Shown piece by piece: positions 19,422-28,178 of a stretch of DNA of 64,000 nt. The notes under the pieces are model-generated. The model made no database searches. It was given only the letters and a program-made list of their open reading frames with translations, and had not been told where the DNA came from. The DNA lies in assembly GCF_027627475.1 (NCBI RefSeq), contig NZ_CP115484.1, forward strand, positions 1,301,501 to 1,365,500. The letters run 5' to 3'. This DNA comes from Paenibacillus sp. SYP-B4298 (GTDB lineage Bacteria > Bacillota > Bacilli > Paenibacillales > Paenibacillaceae). The number at the start of each line of letters is the position of its first letter. Within the stretch, counting starts at the first letter, position 1. The position numbers and the translations under genes are program-made.

Positions 19422-19487
19422 CCATATCGCTGCCATATCGTCTCCATATCGTCTCCATATCGTCTCCATACCGCCTCCATACCGCTG
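19422..19487. repeat. 11-bp tandem repeat, six units
   Basis: Six consecutive 11-mers of the form CCATATCGTCT: three exact copies (19433-19465) flanked by variants (CCATATCGCTG, CCATACCGCCT, CCATACCGCTG). It lies in the 439-bp gap between the AraC-type regulator and the siderophore-binding gene. The flanking 19321-19421 is an irregular sequence rich in CTAAC/CTAGC words without a gene. Confidence 0.9.
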
Positions 19488-19582
19488 CATGCCGCAGCTC
19501 TGCAAAGCCGTCGTCCCCAAGCCTACAAAAGTACAAGCCATTATTCCAACAAAAAGCTATGGTCGCTCCCTCAGGCAATTCT

Positions 19583-19621
19583 TATAATAGAGTTTGCCAA
19601 ATGCGAATGATTTTCATCATC
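19583..19621 (+). promoter_or_regulatory. -10 box and Fur box before the siderophore-binding gene
   Basis: TATAAT at 19583-19588 is followed by GCGAATGATTTTCATCATC at 19603-19621, which matches the 19-bp Fur box consensus at 14 positions. No good -35 hexamer is visible, consistent with activation by the upstream AraC-type protein. Ferric-uptake repression is inferred. Confidence 0.65.
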
Positions 19622-19759
19622 AAAAAGCTGTTGATGAAGCTGCCTGTTGTGCCATAGGGTGGAAGGGTGCTCTGGAGGGAACAGGCGCACTGTAGGTTTG
19701 ATGCCATCAACATGAACAGCAACACATGCTATGTGCATTTAAGAAGGGGAGAACGAGAG

Positions 19760-20770
19760 ATGACTAGCAAGAGATCATGGATATTACCGTTGCTGCTCGC
19801 GATGGGGCTGCTGCTTGGCGCTTGCGGCCAAGGTGCGCAGCAGAACCCATCCTCAGCCGGGGGCAGCGGCCTGCCTGCAGCAGCGGGCGGTGCAGCGGAG
19901 AAGACAGGGACGGCAGCCGAACAGACGGAAGCTGCCCAGCCGGACGAAGGAGAGCAGACGCGCATCTACGAATCGGAGAACGGACCGATCAAGGTTCCGG
20001 CTCATCCACAGCGGGTGATCGTACTGACACGTTTCCTGACCGGGCATGTGATGGCGCTTGGGGTGCCGCTCGTCGGTGTCGATGAGATGTCCAAGACGAA
20101 CCCGCGATTTGCCGACCAGTTGAAGGACGTCGAGACGGTATCGGACGCGAGTTTGGAGAAGATACTGGAGCTGCAGCCGGACCTCATTATTAGTCTGGAT
20201 GGCATTTCGAATGTGGACAAGCTGGAGCAGATTGCACCATTAGTTACGTATACGTATGGCAAGGTGGACTACTTGACCCAACAGATTGAAGTGGGCAAGC
20301 TGCTCGGCAAGGAGGAAGAGGCAAGAGCCTGGGTGGACGATTTCCGTGCGCGTGCGACGCAAGCTGGAGAGGAGATTCGGGCCAAGATCGGGAATGACGC
20401 GACCGTATCCGTCATCGAGACGTTTAATAAGCAGCTATACGTGTATGGCTACAATTACTCCCGTGGCACCGAAATTCTGTATGGAGAAATGAAGCTGAAA
20501 ATGCCGAAGACGGTTGAGGAGGCGACGAAGGCGGATGGCTACCTGGCATTGTCGGCCGAGGTGCTGCCAGACTACTTTGGAGATTATGTCATCTTCAGCA
20601 AAAATATGGACGAGGACAGCTCGTTCCAGGAGACATCGATCTACAAGGGCATTGCTGCTGTACAGAAGAACCATGTTTATGAGGTGGATGCGAAGCAATT
20701 TTACTTCAATGATCCGCTCACATTAGAATTCCAGTTGGAATTCATCAAGAACAGCCTGCTCGGGGAGTAG
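19760..20770 (+). CDS. Ferric siderophore-binding lipoprotein (FeuA/FhuD-like)
   Basis: A 336-residue class III binding protein. The start at 19760 (MTSKRSWILP) has AAGGGGAG about 10 nt upstream; the longer frame from 19667 has none. The lipobox LLLGAC puts the lipidated Cys at about residue 21, followed by a long Ala/Gly/Gln tether to about residue 65. The binding domain begins IKVPAHPQRVIVLTRFLTGHV and continues ILELQPDLII, the standard motif pattern. It captures a ferri-siderophore at the cell surface. A Fur box and an AraC-type regulator lie upstream. No permease or ATPase gene is adjacent, so its membrane partners must be encoded elsewhere. Confidence 0.92.
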   Translation: MTSKRSWILPLLLAMGLLLGACGQGAQQNPSSAGGSGLPAAAGGAAEKTGTAAEQTEAAQPDEGEQTRIYESENGPIKVPAHPQRVIVLTRFLTGHVMALGVPLVGVDEMSKTNPRFADQLKDVETVSDASLEKILELQPDLIISLDGISNVDKLEQIAPLVTYTYGKVDYLTQQIEVGKLLGKEEEARAWVDDFRARATQAGEEIRAKIGNDATVSVIETFNKQLYVYGYNYSRGTEILYGEMKLKMPKTVEEATKADGYLALSAEVLPDYFGDYVIFSKNMDEDSSFQETSIYKGIAAVQKNHVYEVDAKQFYFNDPLTLEFQLEFIKNSLLGE

Positions 20771-20778
20771 GTGGGGAG

Positions 20779-20816
20779 AGAACCATTCGGAACATAGGCC
20801 GGATGGTTCTTTTTTA
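20779..20816 (+). terminator. Rho-independent terminator
   Basis: A 12-bp stem (20779-20790 with 20799-20810, one wobble) is followed by T residues to 20815, 8 nt after the lipoprotein stop. Confidence 0.92.
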
Positions 20817-20876
20817 TGCTGCGCCAGCTTGCAATGATGTCGATAGAGAAGAGAATAGAGAGAAATAGGACGGAAT

Positions 20877-20905
20877 TTGGCATAAAATCCATTTTCATTT
20901 ATAAG
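20877..20905 (+). promoter_or_regulatory. SigA-type promoter of the NERD-helicase gene
   Basis: TTGGCA (20877-20882), 17 nt, TATAAG (20900-20905). The predicted start near 20912 leaves an mRNA leader of about 120 nt if translation begins at 21031. Confidence 0.55.
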
Positions 20906-21030
20906 CCGCCAGTATACAATAGAGGAAAATGATGTATGCCATGGATTCTGGAAGCACCGGAATTGGAGCTGCAAACTCGGCTGCCGCTCGGTTGTTTTAC
21001 GATTTCCAAGGCTCAAGTGGAGAGATGAAC

Positions 21031-22962
21031 ATGGCTTATATGATCCCTGAGACATTGCCTAAGACATGCACCGCGGGCGAGCGGCTGTTATTCCATACCT
21101 TGAAGGAAAGCCTGCCCGATGATTATATTGTTTACTACGAGCCGGAGATTGGCGGGCGCAAGCCTGATTATGTCGTAATCGGGCCTGATCTGGGGCTGCT
21201 GGTACTGGAAGTGAAGGACTATACGGAGGGCACGCTGTACGAGCTGTACACAAATGAATGGCGCATCTACAATACGCAAGGCGAGATCAGCACGGTACGT
21301 AATCCGCTTCATCAGGCGCGAGACAATGCTTTTCGTATTGCAAACAAGCTCAAGAAAGATAAAAATCTAGTCCAAACGGGAAGCTATGCCAATCAATTGA
21401 AGTTTCGCTATGCCTTTGGCACGGTATTTACGAGGCTAAGGGAGACTCATATTGTAAAATTACAGCTTCACCGGGTCATCGAGCCACAGTTCATGCTGAC
21501 ACGCGATGATTTGGACATGGATGGCGAGCAGTTCAGTGCAGATTCGCTCATGGAGCGTCTGCTCGGCATGTTCACCGTTCCGTTTCGCACATCGCAGTTA
21601 CTGTCCGATGACGATATCAAAGCCATTCGCTACCACTTGTTTCCGGAAGTACGGATTAGCGCTGAATTCAAAGAGCCGATCTATTACAATGACCAATTGC
21701 TGCTCTCCTTGCATAATTTGCAGGCGATGGATCTGCACCAGGAATCGCTCGCACGGCAACTTGGCGATAAAAATCGGCTGATTCGCGGCGTCGCAGGCAG
21801 TGGCAAAACACTGATCTTGTCGGCGCGTGCCCGTCTGCTTGCCAAGGAGCACCCCGACTGGAATATTCTTGTGCTATGCTACGCCATTCCGTTGTCGCGG
21901 GTGCTGCGCAGCCTGATTGACAAGATGATGGAGGAGCCTGAGGATCTGCTGGAGCTGATCGCGCGTGCCGGTTCAGACCGGACGGAGGGGTCGCGCAGCT
22001 ACAATATTCAGACAGCTACCTTCCACGAATGGCTGTGGAATACACTGCGAATCAAGGATGACGGGATCGGGCAGCTATTGGAAAAGCTGGAGCGCAAGGA
22101 GGCGATCGTGCCTAAGTATGACGCGATACTGATCGACGAAGGTCAAGACTTTGAACCGTCTTGGCTGGAGCTGCTGAGCAGGGTGCTGAACCCCGATACG
22201 CAGTCGCTGTTGCTCGTTGAGGATAAGGCCCAAAACATATTTCGCCGCAAAACAAGTCTTTCCGCCAGTACTGGGCTTGACTTTCGCGGGCGCTCGAAAA
22301 TATTGAGCATCAACTACCGTAATACTGCCCAGATTGTTGATTTTGCTTGGGATTTTTATCGTCAGCACTCGGCGCTGCGCGATCGTGTCAAGGAAGGAAG
22401 CTCTGTAGAGGGAATGGAGATTATTCCGCCTCAGAGCACGAAGCGCAAAGGCCCAGAGCCTATCATACGGCGCTTGACCGGCTTCGATGAGGAGGCAGCG
22501 TGGGTGGTCGACTGTATCCGCACGCTGCATGAGGAGCGTCATGTCTCCTACACCGACATCGCCATTTTGTACCGGGTGAAAAACCGTTATTCCTATTCCT
22601 ATGTAGACAAGCTGCAGGCTGAGCTGGACAAGCGTGGGATTCCGCATAATTGGTTCGCAGCCAGCAGTGCCGCCAAGCGTGCTTATGATCGAAGTCAGCA
22701 AGCGGTCAAGCTATCCACAATCGACAGCTCCAAGGGTCTGGATTTTCGTGCGGTCTTCCTCGTTAATCTGGATAGTATGCCGTTCCACCTGGAGGATAAT
22801 GTGGAGCGCGAGGTGTCCTTGCTCTATATCGGCATGACGCGGGCAATGGAATGGCTGTTCCTAAGTTACTGCAAGCCTGACGGCTTCGCTAGTTGGCTGG
22901 AGGAAAGACGGGTAGCTCCAGAGGCCGCCCCTGCTCCTGGGCCTGCATATGCAGGTAGTTAG
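21031..22962 (+). CDS. NERD-domain superfamily 1 helicase/nuclease-like protein
   Basis: A 643-residue protein. The N-terminal NERD (nuclease-related) domain covers about residues 8-130 (AGERLLFHTLKE, then GGRKPDYVVIGPDLGLLVLEVKD, with the Asp and Glu-x-Lys pattern of this nuclease fold). A UvrD-like SF1 helicase follows: Walker A GVAGSGKT (253-260), Walker B ILIDEGQD (Asp369, Glu370), the GLDF motif and LLYIGMTRAMEWL near the end. Such proteins are thought to act in DNA or RNA processing, repair or defence; the precise role is unknown. I prefer ATG 21031 because GGAG lies 8 nt upstream; ATG 20929 with GAGG 3 nt upstream is an alternative that would add 34 residues. It is a single-gene unit between two terminators. 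Confidence 0.88.
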   Translation: MAYMIPETLPKTCTAGERLLFHTLKESLPDDYIVYYEPEIGGRKPDYVVIGPDLGLLVLEVKDYTEGTLYELYTNEWRIYNTQGEISTVRNPLHQARDNAFRIANKLKKDKNLVQTGSYANQLKFRYAFGTVFTRLRETHIVKLQLHRVIEPQFMLTRDDLDMDGEQFSADSLMERLLGMFTVPFRTSQLLSDDDIKAIRYHLFPEVRISAEFKEPIYYNDQLLLSLHNLQAMDLHQESLARQLGDKNRLIRGVAGSGKTLILSARARLLAKEHPDWNILVLCYAIPLSRVLRSLIDKMMEEPEDLLELIARAGSDRTEGSRSYNIQTATFHEWLWNTLRIKDDGIGQLLEKLERKEAIVPKYDAILIDEGQDFEPSWLELLSRVLNPDTQSLLLVEDKAQNIFRRKTSLSASTGLDFRGRSKILSINYRNTAQIVDFAWDFYRQHSALRDRVKEGSSVEGMEIIPPQSTKRKGPEPIIRRLTGFDEEAAWVVDCIRTLHEERHVSYTDIAILYRVKNRYSYSYVDKLQAELDKRGIPHNWFAASSAAKRAYDRSQQAVKLSTIDSSKGLDFRAVFLVNLDSMPFHLEDNVEREVSLLYIGMTRAMEWLFLSYCKPDGFASWLEERRVAPEAAPAPGPAYAGS

Positions 22963-23000
22963 TTCTCTTTCGACTTTATAGCCTGCCTGGTTTTTGCTAA

Positions 23001-23040
23001 AACGCTGCTCTCCTTAATTCCAAGGGGGCGGCGTTTTTTT
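23001..23040 (+). terminator. Rho-independent terminator
   Basis: AACGCTGC (23001-23008) pairs with GCGGCGTT (end of stem at about 23034), an inner CTCCTT/AAGGGG stem extends it, and a T-run ends at 23040. Confidence 0.9.
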
Positions 23041-23121
23041 GAGATATTTTTTACGAGAAACGAAGCCAGGCCTATTCAGCACGTCGGCAGCCGTTGTGGG
23101 ATGAAATGAGGCGAATTGGGA

Positions 23122-24819
23122 ATGACTAACAAGAACACAACATGGGCGGGGGCTGGAGTGATGTCGAATGAGCAGCGGCGGCTATCGGAGAAGCTGCATG
23201 ACAATATATTAGCATTTCAAAGCATCATGGGCCAAAGTCCTGATGTGATCCTCCGCAAGTTCCGCATTCCGGGTCTTAACAAGGATGCGGCGCTCATCTA
23301 TATCGATGGCCTGGTTGACAAGCAGACGGCAAATGAACTGGTGCTGCGTCCGCTCATGATGCTTGAGCCGGCCAAGGCCAGGGCATTGGGGACGGCCGGA
23401 CATTCGGGAGAGGACAGCAAGTCCCCGCGTGCGCCACGATCAAGAGCGAAGGCTGCAGCAGAGGGTGCAGAGTCTGCATTAGTTGGGCCTGCCAAGAACA
23501 ATATGACGGCCTCGACAGGCAACCGTCAGGAACGGGCAGAAGGCAGCGGCACAGGCGCGGAGAGTGCTGGAAGCGGCCATCATATGGTGACGTCTGCCCT
23601 GTTGAATGTAGCAGAGCTGAAGGAATCGCCGCTGCTGGATGATTGCATTCAGGAGGTGCTGGGAGGCAATACGGTGCTTCTGCTGGAGGACGCAGATACG
23701 GCGCTCATTGTCGGTAGCTGCGGCTGGCCCAGCCGCTCGATTGAGGAACCGGTATCCGAGACGGTGGTGCGGGGGCCGCGTGAAGGCTTCACGGAGGCGT
23801 TTCGCACCAATACGGCGCTGCTGCGCCGGCGGATTAAGGACCCGAATCTGGTGCTAGAACCGTATAAGCTCGGACGCCGCTCCAAGACGGATATTGCTTT
23901 GGTCTATATTCGGGGTTTAACGGATATGGCGTTGGTGGAGGAGATGAGAACGAGGCTGGCTCGGATCGACATCGATGATGTGATGGAATCTGGCTATATC
24001 GAGCAACTGGTGGAGGATAATGTGATGTCGCCCTTCCCGCAGCTTCAGACGACAGAGCGGCCGGATCGGGTAGCAGCAGCGCTGCTGGAAGGCAGAATTG
24101 CGGTGTTGACGGATGGGACGCCGTTTGTGCTGATCGCGCCCGTCACCTTTACGATGATGCTGAGCTCGTCGGAGGATTATTATGAGCGCTGGATGCCCTC
24201 ATCGCTTATACGGCTGCTTCGCTATGCAGCGGCGTTCTTTGCGCTGTTCCTCCCCTCGCTGTATATCGCGCTCATCTCATATAATCATGGGCTTATCCCG
24301 ACCAAGCTGGCGATCTCGATTGCTGCCGGGAGAGAAGGCGTACCGTTTCCGTCTATTGTCGAGGCGCTTATTATGGAGGTGACCTTGGAAATATTGCGCG
24401 AGGCGGGCTTGCGTCTTCCCAAGCCGATCGGCCAGGCAGTCGGGATTGTCGGTGGTCTGGTCATCGGGCAGGCAGCGGTGCAGGCGGCGATTGTCAGTCC
24501 GATTATGGTCATCGTGGTGGCTTTGACGGCTATATCGTCCTTTGCTTTTCCACAGTACGAGGCCGGGATTGCGATTCGAATGCTGCGGTTTGGCATGATG
24601 CTGGCGGCAGCGGTGCTGGGACTTTTCGGCGTCATTTTGTTCTTTATTCTCATTATGGCGCATCTGGCTCGGCTTCAGAGCTTCGGGGTCAGCTATCTAT
24701 CCCCTGTCGTTCCGGCTCGTCCGTCGCAATGGAAGGATCTGTTCCTGCGCTTTCCGCTCCGCATGATGAAGCAACGGCCGCTAATGAATCGTCCGCAAGA
24801 CACGAGGAGACAGAAATAG
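23122..24819 (+). CDS. Spore germination protein, GerA/GerKA family (A subunit)
   Basis: A 565-residue A subunit of a nutrient germinant receptor in the inner spore membrane. The N-terminal soluble domain is split by a low-complexity linker (about residues 92-155, rich in Arg, Ala, Glu and Gly), and continues DPNLVLEPYKLGRRSKTDIA. At least four membrane segments follow (about 370-540). ATG 23122 has GAGG about 10 nt upstream; ATG 23161 is an alternative. It is the first gene of an A-B-C operon expected to be expressed in the forespore (SigG in Bacillus); I see no convincing SigG promoter. Confidence 0.92.
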   Translation: MTNKNTTWAGAGVMSNEQRRLSEKLHDNILAFQSIMGQSPDVILRKFRIPGLNKDAALIYIDGLVDKQTANELVLRPLMMLEPAKARALGTAGHSGEDSKSPRAPRSRAKAAAEGAESALVGPAKNNMTASTGNRQERAEGSGTGAESAGSGHHMVTSALLNVAELKESPLLDDCIQEVLGGNTVLLLEDADTALIVGSCGWPSRSIEEPVSETVVRGPREGFTEAFRTNTALLRRRIKDPNLVLEPYKLGRRSKTDIALVYIRGLTDMALVEEMRTRLARIDIDDVMESGYIEQLVEDNVMSPFPQLQTTERPDRVAAALLEGRIAVLTDGTPFVLIAPVTFTMMLSSSEDYYERWMPSSLIRLLRYAAAFFALFLPSLYIALISYNHGLIPTKLAISIAAGREGVPFPSIVEALIMEVTLEILREAGLRLPKPIGQAVGIVGGLVIGQAAVQAAIVSPIMVIVVALTAISSFAFPQYEAGIAIRMLRFGMMLAAAVLGLFGVILFFILIMAHLARLQSFGVSYLSPVVPARPSQWKDLFLRFPLRMMKQRPLMNRPQDTRRQK

Positions 24820-24835
24820 CGAGGGGGCTGGGAGA

Positions 24836-25945
24836 ATGGGGCAACGCAAGCCAAGTGCAGAGACCATAACCGCCAACCAGGCGGCGATGATGGTATCCAA
24901 AGCCATGATCGGCACCGGCATTCTGATTTTGCCGCAGAGTGTATCTCTTGCGGTGAACACACCGGATGGCTGGTTATCTGTCCTGCTTAGCGGCTTCGTG
25001 GCGCTGCTGGCTGGCTGGATTGTCGGCCTGCTGTGCCGGCGCTTTCCGGGGCGAGGCTTCTATGCGTATGTAGGTGATATTATCGGCCGACCGCTTGGAG
25101 CCTGTGTGGTGGTGCTGGTGTCTGTCTATTATTTGTCCTCGGCTGGGTATCTGCTGCGGGTGATGGGTGAGGTCATTCGCATGTATCTGCTCGATAAGAC
25201 GCCGATCATGGTGACGATGGTGTTGTTTATGCTGGTGGCCAATTATTTAACGGTAGGCGGAATCAATCCGATCGCTCGTCTGATCGAGCTGTTCATGCCG
25301 ATTATTGTATGTATTCTGATGGTACTGATCATCCTTAGCTTCCGTGACTTCGAGTTGGATAAGGTGCGTCCGCTATTGGGACAAGGACTGCTCCCGGTAT
25401 TCAAGGGGATGCCCTCATCCATTCTATCGTACAGCGGGTTTGAGGTGCTGCTCTTCCTGGGGGGCTTCATGAAGATGAGCCGCAAGGCTGTACCCGCCGT
25501 GTTTGTCGGAATCGGCTTGACCACCATGCTGTATACACTGATTGTGCTGGTGACGATCGGTTCATTAACTTTGGAGGAGGTGAAGACGCTCACCTGGCCA
25601 ACCATGTCGGTGGCGAAGAATATTGAGCTTCCGGATGGGTTCTTCGAGCGTTTCGAATCCTTATTTACTGTGTTGTGGGTGTTGTCGATGTATACCGCTT
25701 ATGTGCTGTACCAGTATGGAGCATGCCTGGGGGCTGCGCAGTTGTACGGGAAGGACTTCCGCGTCTGGGCTTATATTGTGATGCCGATCATTTTTGCCAT
25801 CGCCGTCTTGCCGGATAATCTGAATGCTGTGTTTGCGCTGGGTGAATATAACAGTTACGCTTCGCTGTTGATGTTCGGACTGCTGCCGGTCATCCTGCTG
25901 GTGGTGGCTGCAATCAGGAGGATTGGAAATGAGCAAGCCTCTTAA
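24836..25945 (+). CDS. Spore germination protein, GerB family (B subunit, permease-like)
   Basis: A 369-residue integral membrane protein of the APC-superfamily GerB/GerKB family with about ten hydrophobic segments. The first carries the conserved small-residue helix break MVSKAMIGTGILILPQSVS. The B subunit is the presumed amino-acid or sugar germinant-binding component of the receptor. It follows the A subunit by 16 nt, with GGGAG before the ATG, and overlaps the C-subunit start by 17 bp. Confidence 0.93.
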   Translation: MGQRKPSAETITANQAAMMVSKAMIGTGILILPQSVSLAVNTPDGWLSVLLSGFVALLAGWIVGLLCRRFPGRGFYAYVGDIIGRPLGACVVVLVSVYYLSSAGYLLRVMGEVIRMYLLDKTPIMVTMVLFMLVANYLTVGGINPIARLIELFMPIIVCILMVLIILSFRDFELDKVRPLLGQGLLPVFKGMPSSILSYSGFEVLLFLGGFMKMSRKAVPAVFVGIGLTTMLYTLIVLVTIGSLTLEEVKTLTWPTMSVAKNIELPDGFFERFESLFTVLWVLSMYTAYVLYQYGACLGAAQLYGKDFRVWAYIVMPIIFAIAVLPDNLNAVFALGEYNSYASLLMFGLLPVILLVVAAIRRIGNEQAS

Positions 25946-27116
25946 ATACGGCACAGTCTGGCTGCTGCTCGCCGCCTGGCTGACGGTGAACTCTATGCTG
26001 CTGTCTGGCTGCTGGGATCGCAATGAAATTGAAGAAACCGGCATCGTGCTGGGCATCGGGCTCGATATTCCCTCCGATGGAGACGATGACGGTCAACGGC
26101 GGCCGGAAATCTCCGTGACGCATCAGATTGCGCTGCCCACCGCGTTCTCCGAGCAGGGCGGCAGCAAGACGCAGAAAAAATATATGAATATTACAAGCGA
26201 AGGACCCACCATCTTTGATAACATCCGCCAGTTGGCAACCCGCACTGACCGATCTCCGAGCTATGAGCATGTAAGGGTTATTGTTATTGGCGAGCAAGTT
26301 GCCCGCAAGATGGATTTGAGAAATGTCATCAATTTTTTTATGCGCAATACGGAGACGAGGCGTTCGATTCGGGTCGTCGTTGCCAAGGGGAGGTCTGAAC
26401 CGATATTCTCGCAGCATAAGAGCGGACAGACACCGGCGATCGAGCTGCGGGAGATGACGGAAAATTACCATAAGACACTGCGCACACCCGTCCAGATGAC
26501 CCTCGGCAATATGTCCGAGCATCTGACAGGGCAGGAAAGCTTTGTGCTGCAGCGAGTGGTGGGGCTACAGGGAGAATTGCAGTTGTCAGGAGCTGCAGTG
26601 GTGAAGGGAACCACAGCCAAGATGGTCGGCTGGCTTGGTGAACTGGAGACGGCGGGGCTGAATTGCCTGCTCGGCATTCGCCGTTTTAACGGGGTCGTTG
26701 AAGGTATAGAGCTGGAAAGCGGCGCCATGCTTGGTTATGAGGTACGCCGCATGAAGCGGCACATAGTACCCATTATTGAAGGCGATCGTATTTCCTTTGA
26801 GGTGAGGATCAAGAGCGATGGAAAGCTGCGAGAGGACTGGGCGAATCCAGGAGATGCATTTGACCAGGCATTCGTAGAACGAGCCGAGCAGGCGACGGCG
26901 GCGCGGATCAGACAGCTCGCGGAGCGGGCGCTGGAGAAGACGCAGAAGCAATATAAGGTCGATGTCGTCGGCTTCGGCAAGCGGCTCTCGATCGATCATC
27001 CGGCTGTATGGCGGCGGGTCAAGGATGACTGGGAGGATCGCTTCAGCAGTATGCCGGTCAAGGTGAAGGTGGAGGTACGCATCCAGGAGTTCGGTACGCG
27101 CGGCTCCAAGCGTTGA
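25929..27116 (+). CDS. Spore germination lipoprotein, GerC family (C subunit)
   Basis: A 395-residue lipoprotein with lipobox LLSGC (Cys24) followed directly by the family hallmark WDRNEIEE. The rest is the three-domain Ger(x)C fold, with the C-terminal region (about 220-390) containing GAMLGYEVRRMKRHI. It is anchored on the outer face of the inner spore membrane and is required for the A-B-C receptor complex. ATG 25929 has a perfect AGGAGG at 25917-25922. It is the last gene of the operon; an 8-bp hairpin (27098-27105 with 27121-27128) encloses the stop codon but has no T-run. Confidence 0.93.
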   Translation: MSKPLKYGTVWLLLAAWLTVNSMLLSGCWDRNEIEETGIVLGIGLDIPSDGDDDGQRRPEISVTHQIALPTAFSEQGGSKTQKKYMNITSEGPTIFDNIRQLATRTDRSPSYEHVRVIVIGEQVARKMDLRNVINFFMRNTETRRSIRVVVAKGRSEPIFSQHKSGQTPAIELREMTENYHKTLRTPVQMTLGNMSEHLTGQESFVLQRVVGLQGELQLSGAAVVKGTTAKMVGWLGELETAGLNCLLGIRRFNGVVEGIELESGAMLGYEVRRMKRHIVPIIEGDRISFEVRIKSDGKLREDWANPGDAFDQAFVERAEQATAARIRQLAERALEKTQKQYKVDVVGFGKRLSIDHPAVWRRVKDDWEDRFSSMPVKVKVEVRIQEFGTRGSKR

Positions 27117-27159
27117 TAGAAGCCGCGCGCTGTCCCTTTGCTTCACGTTTTAGCGATCA

Positions 27160-27187
27160 CCCAATCGATGTATCATTTTTCCCAATC
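27160..27187. promoter_or_regulatory. Candidate direct-repeat activator site before the xylo-oligosaccharide operon
   Basis: CCCAATC occurs at 27160-27166 and again at 27181-27187, exactly 21 bp (two helical turns) apart, within the 159-bp gap before the permease gene. The spacing suits a dimeric AraC-type regulator such as the one at 34908-35717. A cre-like word (TGAAAGCGCAATCT, two mismatches) is at 27240-27253. Confidence 0.35.
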
Positions 27188-27275
27188 CTTATTCCATATC
27201 AACGCGCTGTTTTACTGATAAGATAGGAACTGTCATCGATGAAAGCGCAATCTTAGGGCAATAGGGAGAGATACG

Positions 27276-28163
27276 ATGAGAGAGAAAGGGTTGAGAAGAT
27301 TTACTGGAGGGCTGCTCTTCATGGGCCCGGCCTTGGCGGTGTTCCTTGGTGTTATTATTATTCCGATTGTGATGAGCGTCTACTACAGCTTGTTTCAATG
27401 GGACGGCATCTCGCCCAAGGTATTTGGCGGACTTGACAACTACATTCGGCTGGCGCAGGACCCGGTTGTATGGACAGCGCTGCGTAATTCGCTGTACTTG
27501 ACGCTGGGCGCACTGCTCGTGCAGCTTCCGGTCGGCTTGCTGCTGGCTGTGCTGCTTAGTATTGGCCTTCGAGGATCGAATCTTTTGAAAACGGTTTACT
27601 TCACACCCGTCATGCTGTCGACTGCGGTGCTAGGCATCCTCTGGGGGCAAATCTATGATCCGAACTTCGGCTTGCTGAACAATCTGCTCATTCAGCTCGG
27701 TCTGGAGAGCTGGACACATGCCTGGCTAGGCGATGAAAAGACAGCGCTCTTATCCGTAATCGCCGTAGTGGCCTGGCAGTTTATCGGCTTTTACATTGTG
27801 GTCTACTTTGCGGCATTGCAGAACATTTCGGATGAAGTGCTCGAATCTGCCCGGGTCGAAGGCGCCGGGGAATGGAGAATTTTCTTTAAGATTCAAATTC
27901 CGCTCATCTGGCCGGCCATTACGTTCACGGTGCTGAATTGTGTGATTAACTCGCTGAAGTATTTTGATCTGATCTACATTATGACAAGCGGAGGCCCGAA
28001 TCATTCGAGCGAGGTGCTTGCCAGCTATATGATGAGCAATGCCTTCAAGTTAATGGACTACGGCTATGGCAGCACCATCTCCACCTTCCTGCTGCTGTTT
28101 GGCCTGGTGTTGGCGCTTGTCATTACGAAGGTGCTGGGCAAGGGAAGCGCCAAATTTCAATAA
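27276..28163 (+). CDS. Sugar ABC transporter permease (MalF/MsmF type)
   Basis: A 295-residue CUT1 permease with six hydrophobic segments (first at about residues 11-38, GPALAVFLGVIIIPIVMSVY). The EAA loop reads ESARVEGAGEWRIF. GGGAGAG lies before the ATG. It is the first gene of an operon permease, permease, binding protein, GH43, polyol dehydrogenase. It makes the membrane channel with the next gene. There is no ATPase in the cluster, so a shared MsmX-like ATPase is the likely partner (inference). Confidence 0.93.
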   Translation: MREKGLRRFTGGLLFMGPALAVFLGVIIIPIVMSVYYSLFQWDGISPKVFGGLDNYIRLAQDPVVWTALRNSLYLTLGALLVQLPVGLLLAVLLSIGLRGSNLLKTVYFTPVMLSTAVLGILWGQIYDPNFGLLNNLLIQLGLESWTHAWLGDEKTALLSVIAVVAWQFIGFYIVVYFAALQNISDEVLESARVEGAGEWRIFFKIQIPLIWPAITFTVLNCVINSLKYFDLIYIMTSGGPNHSSEVLASYMMSNAFKLMDYGYGSTISTFLLLFGLVLALVITKVLGKGSAKFQ

Positions 28164-28178
28164 GAAAGGAGAATCGCT

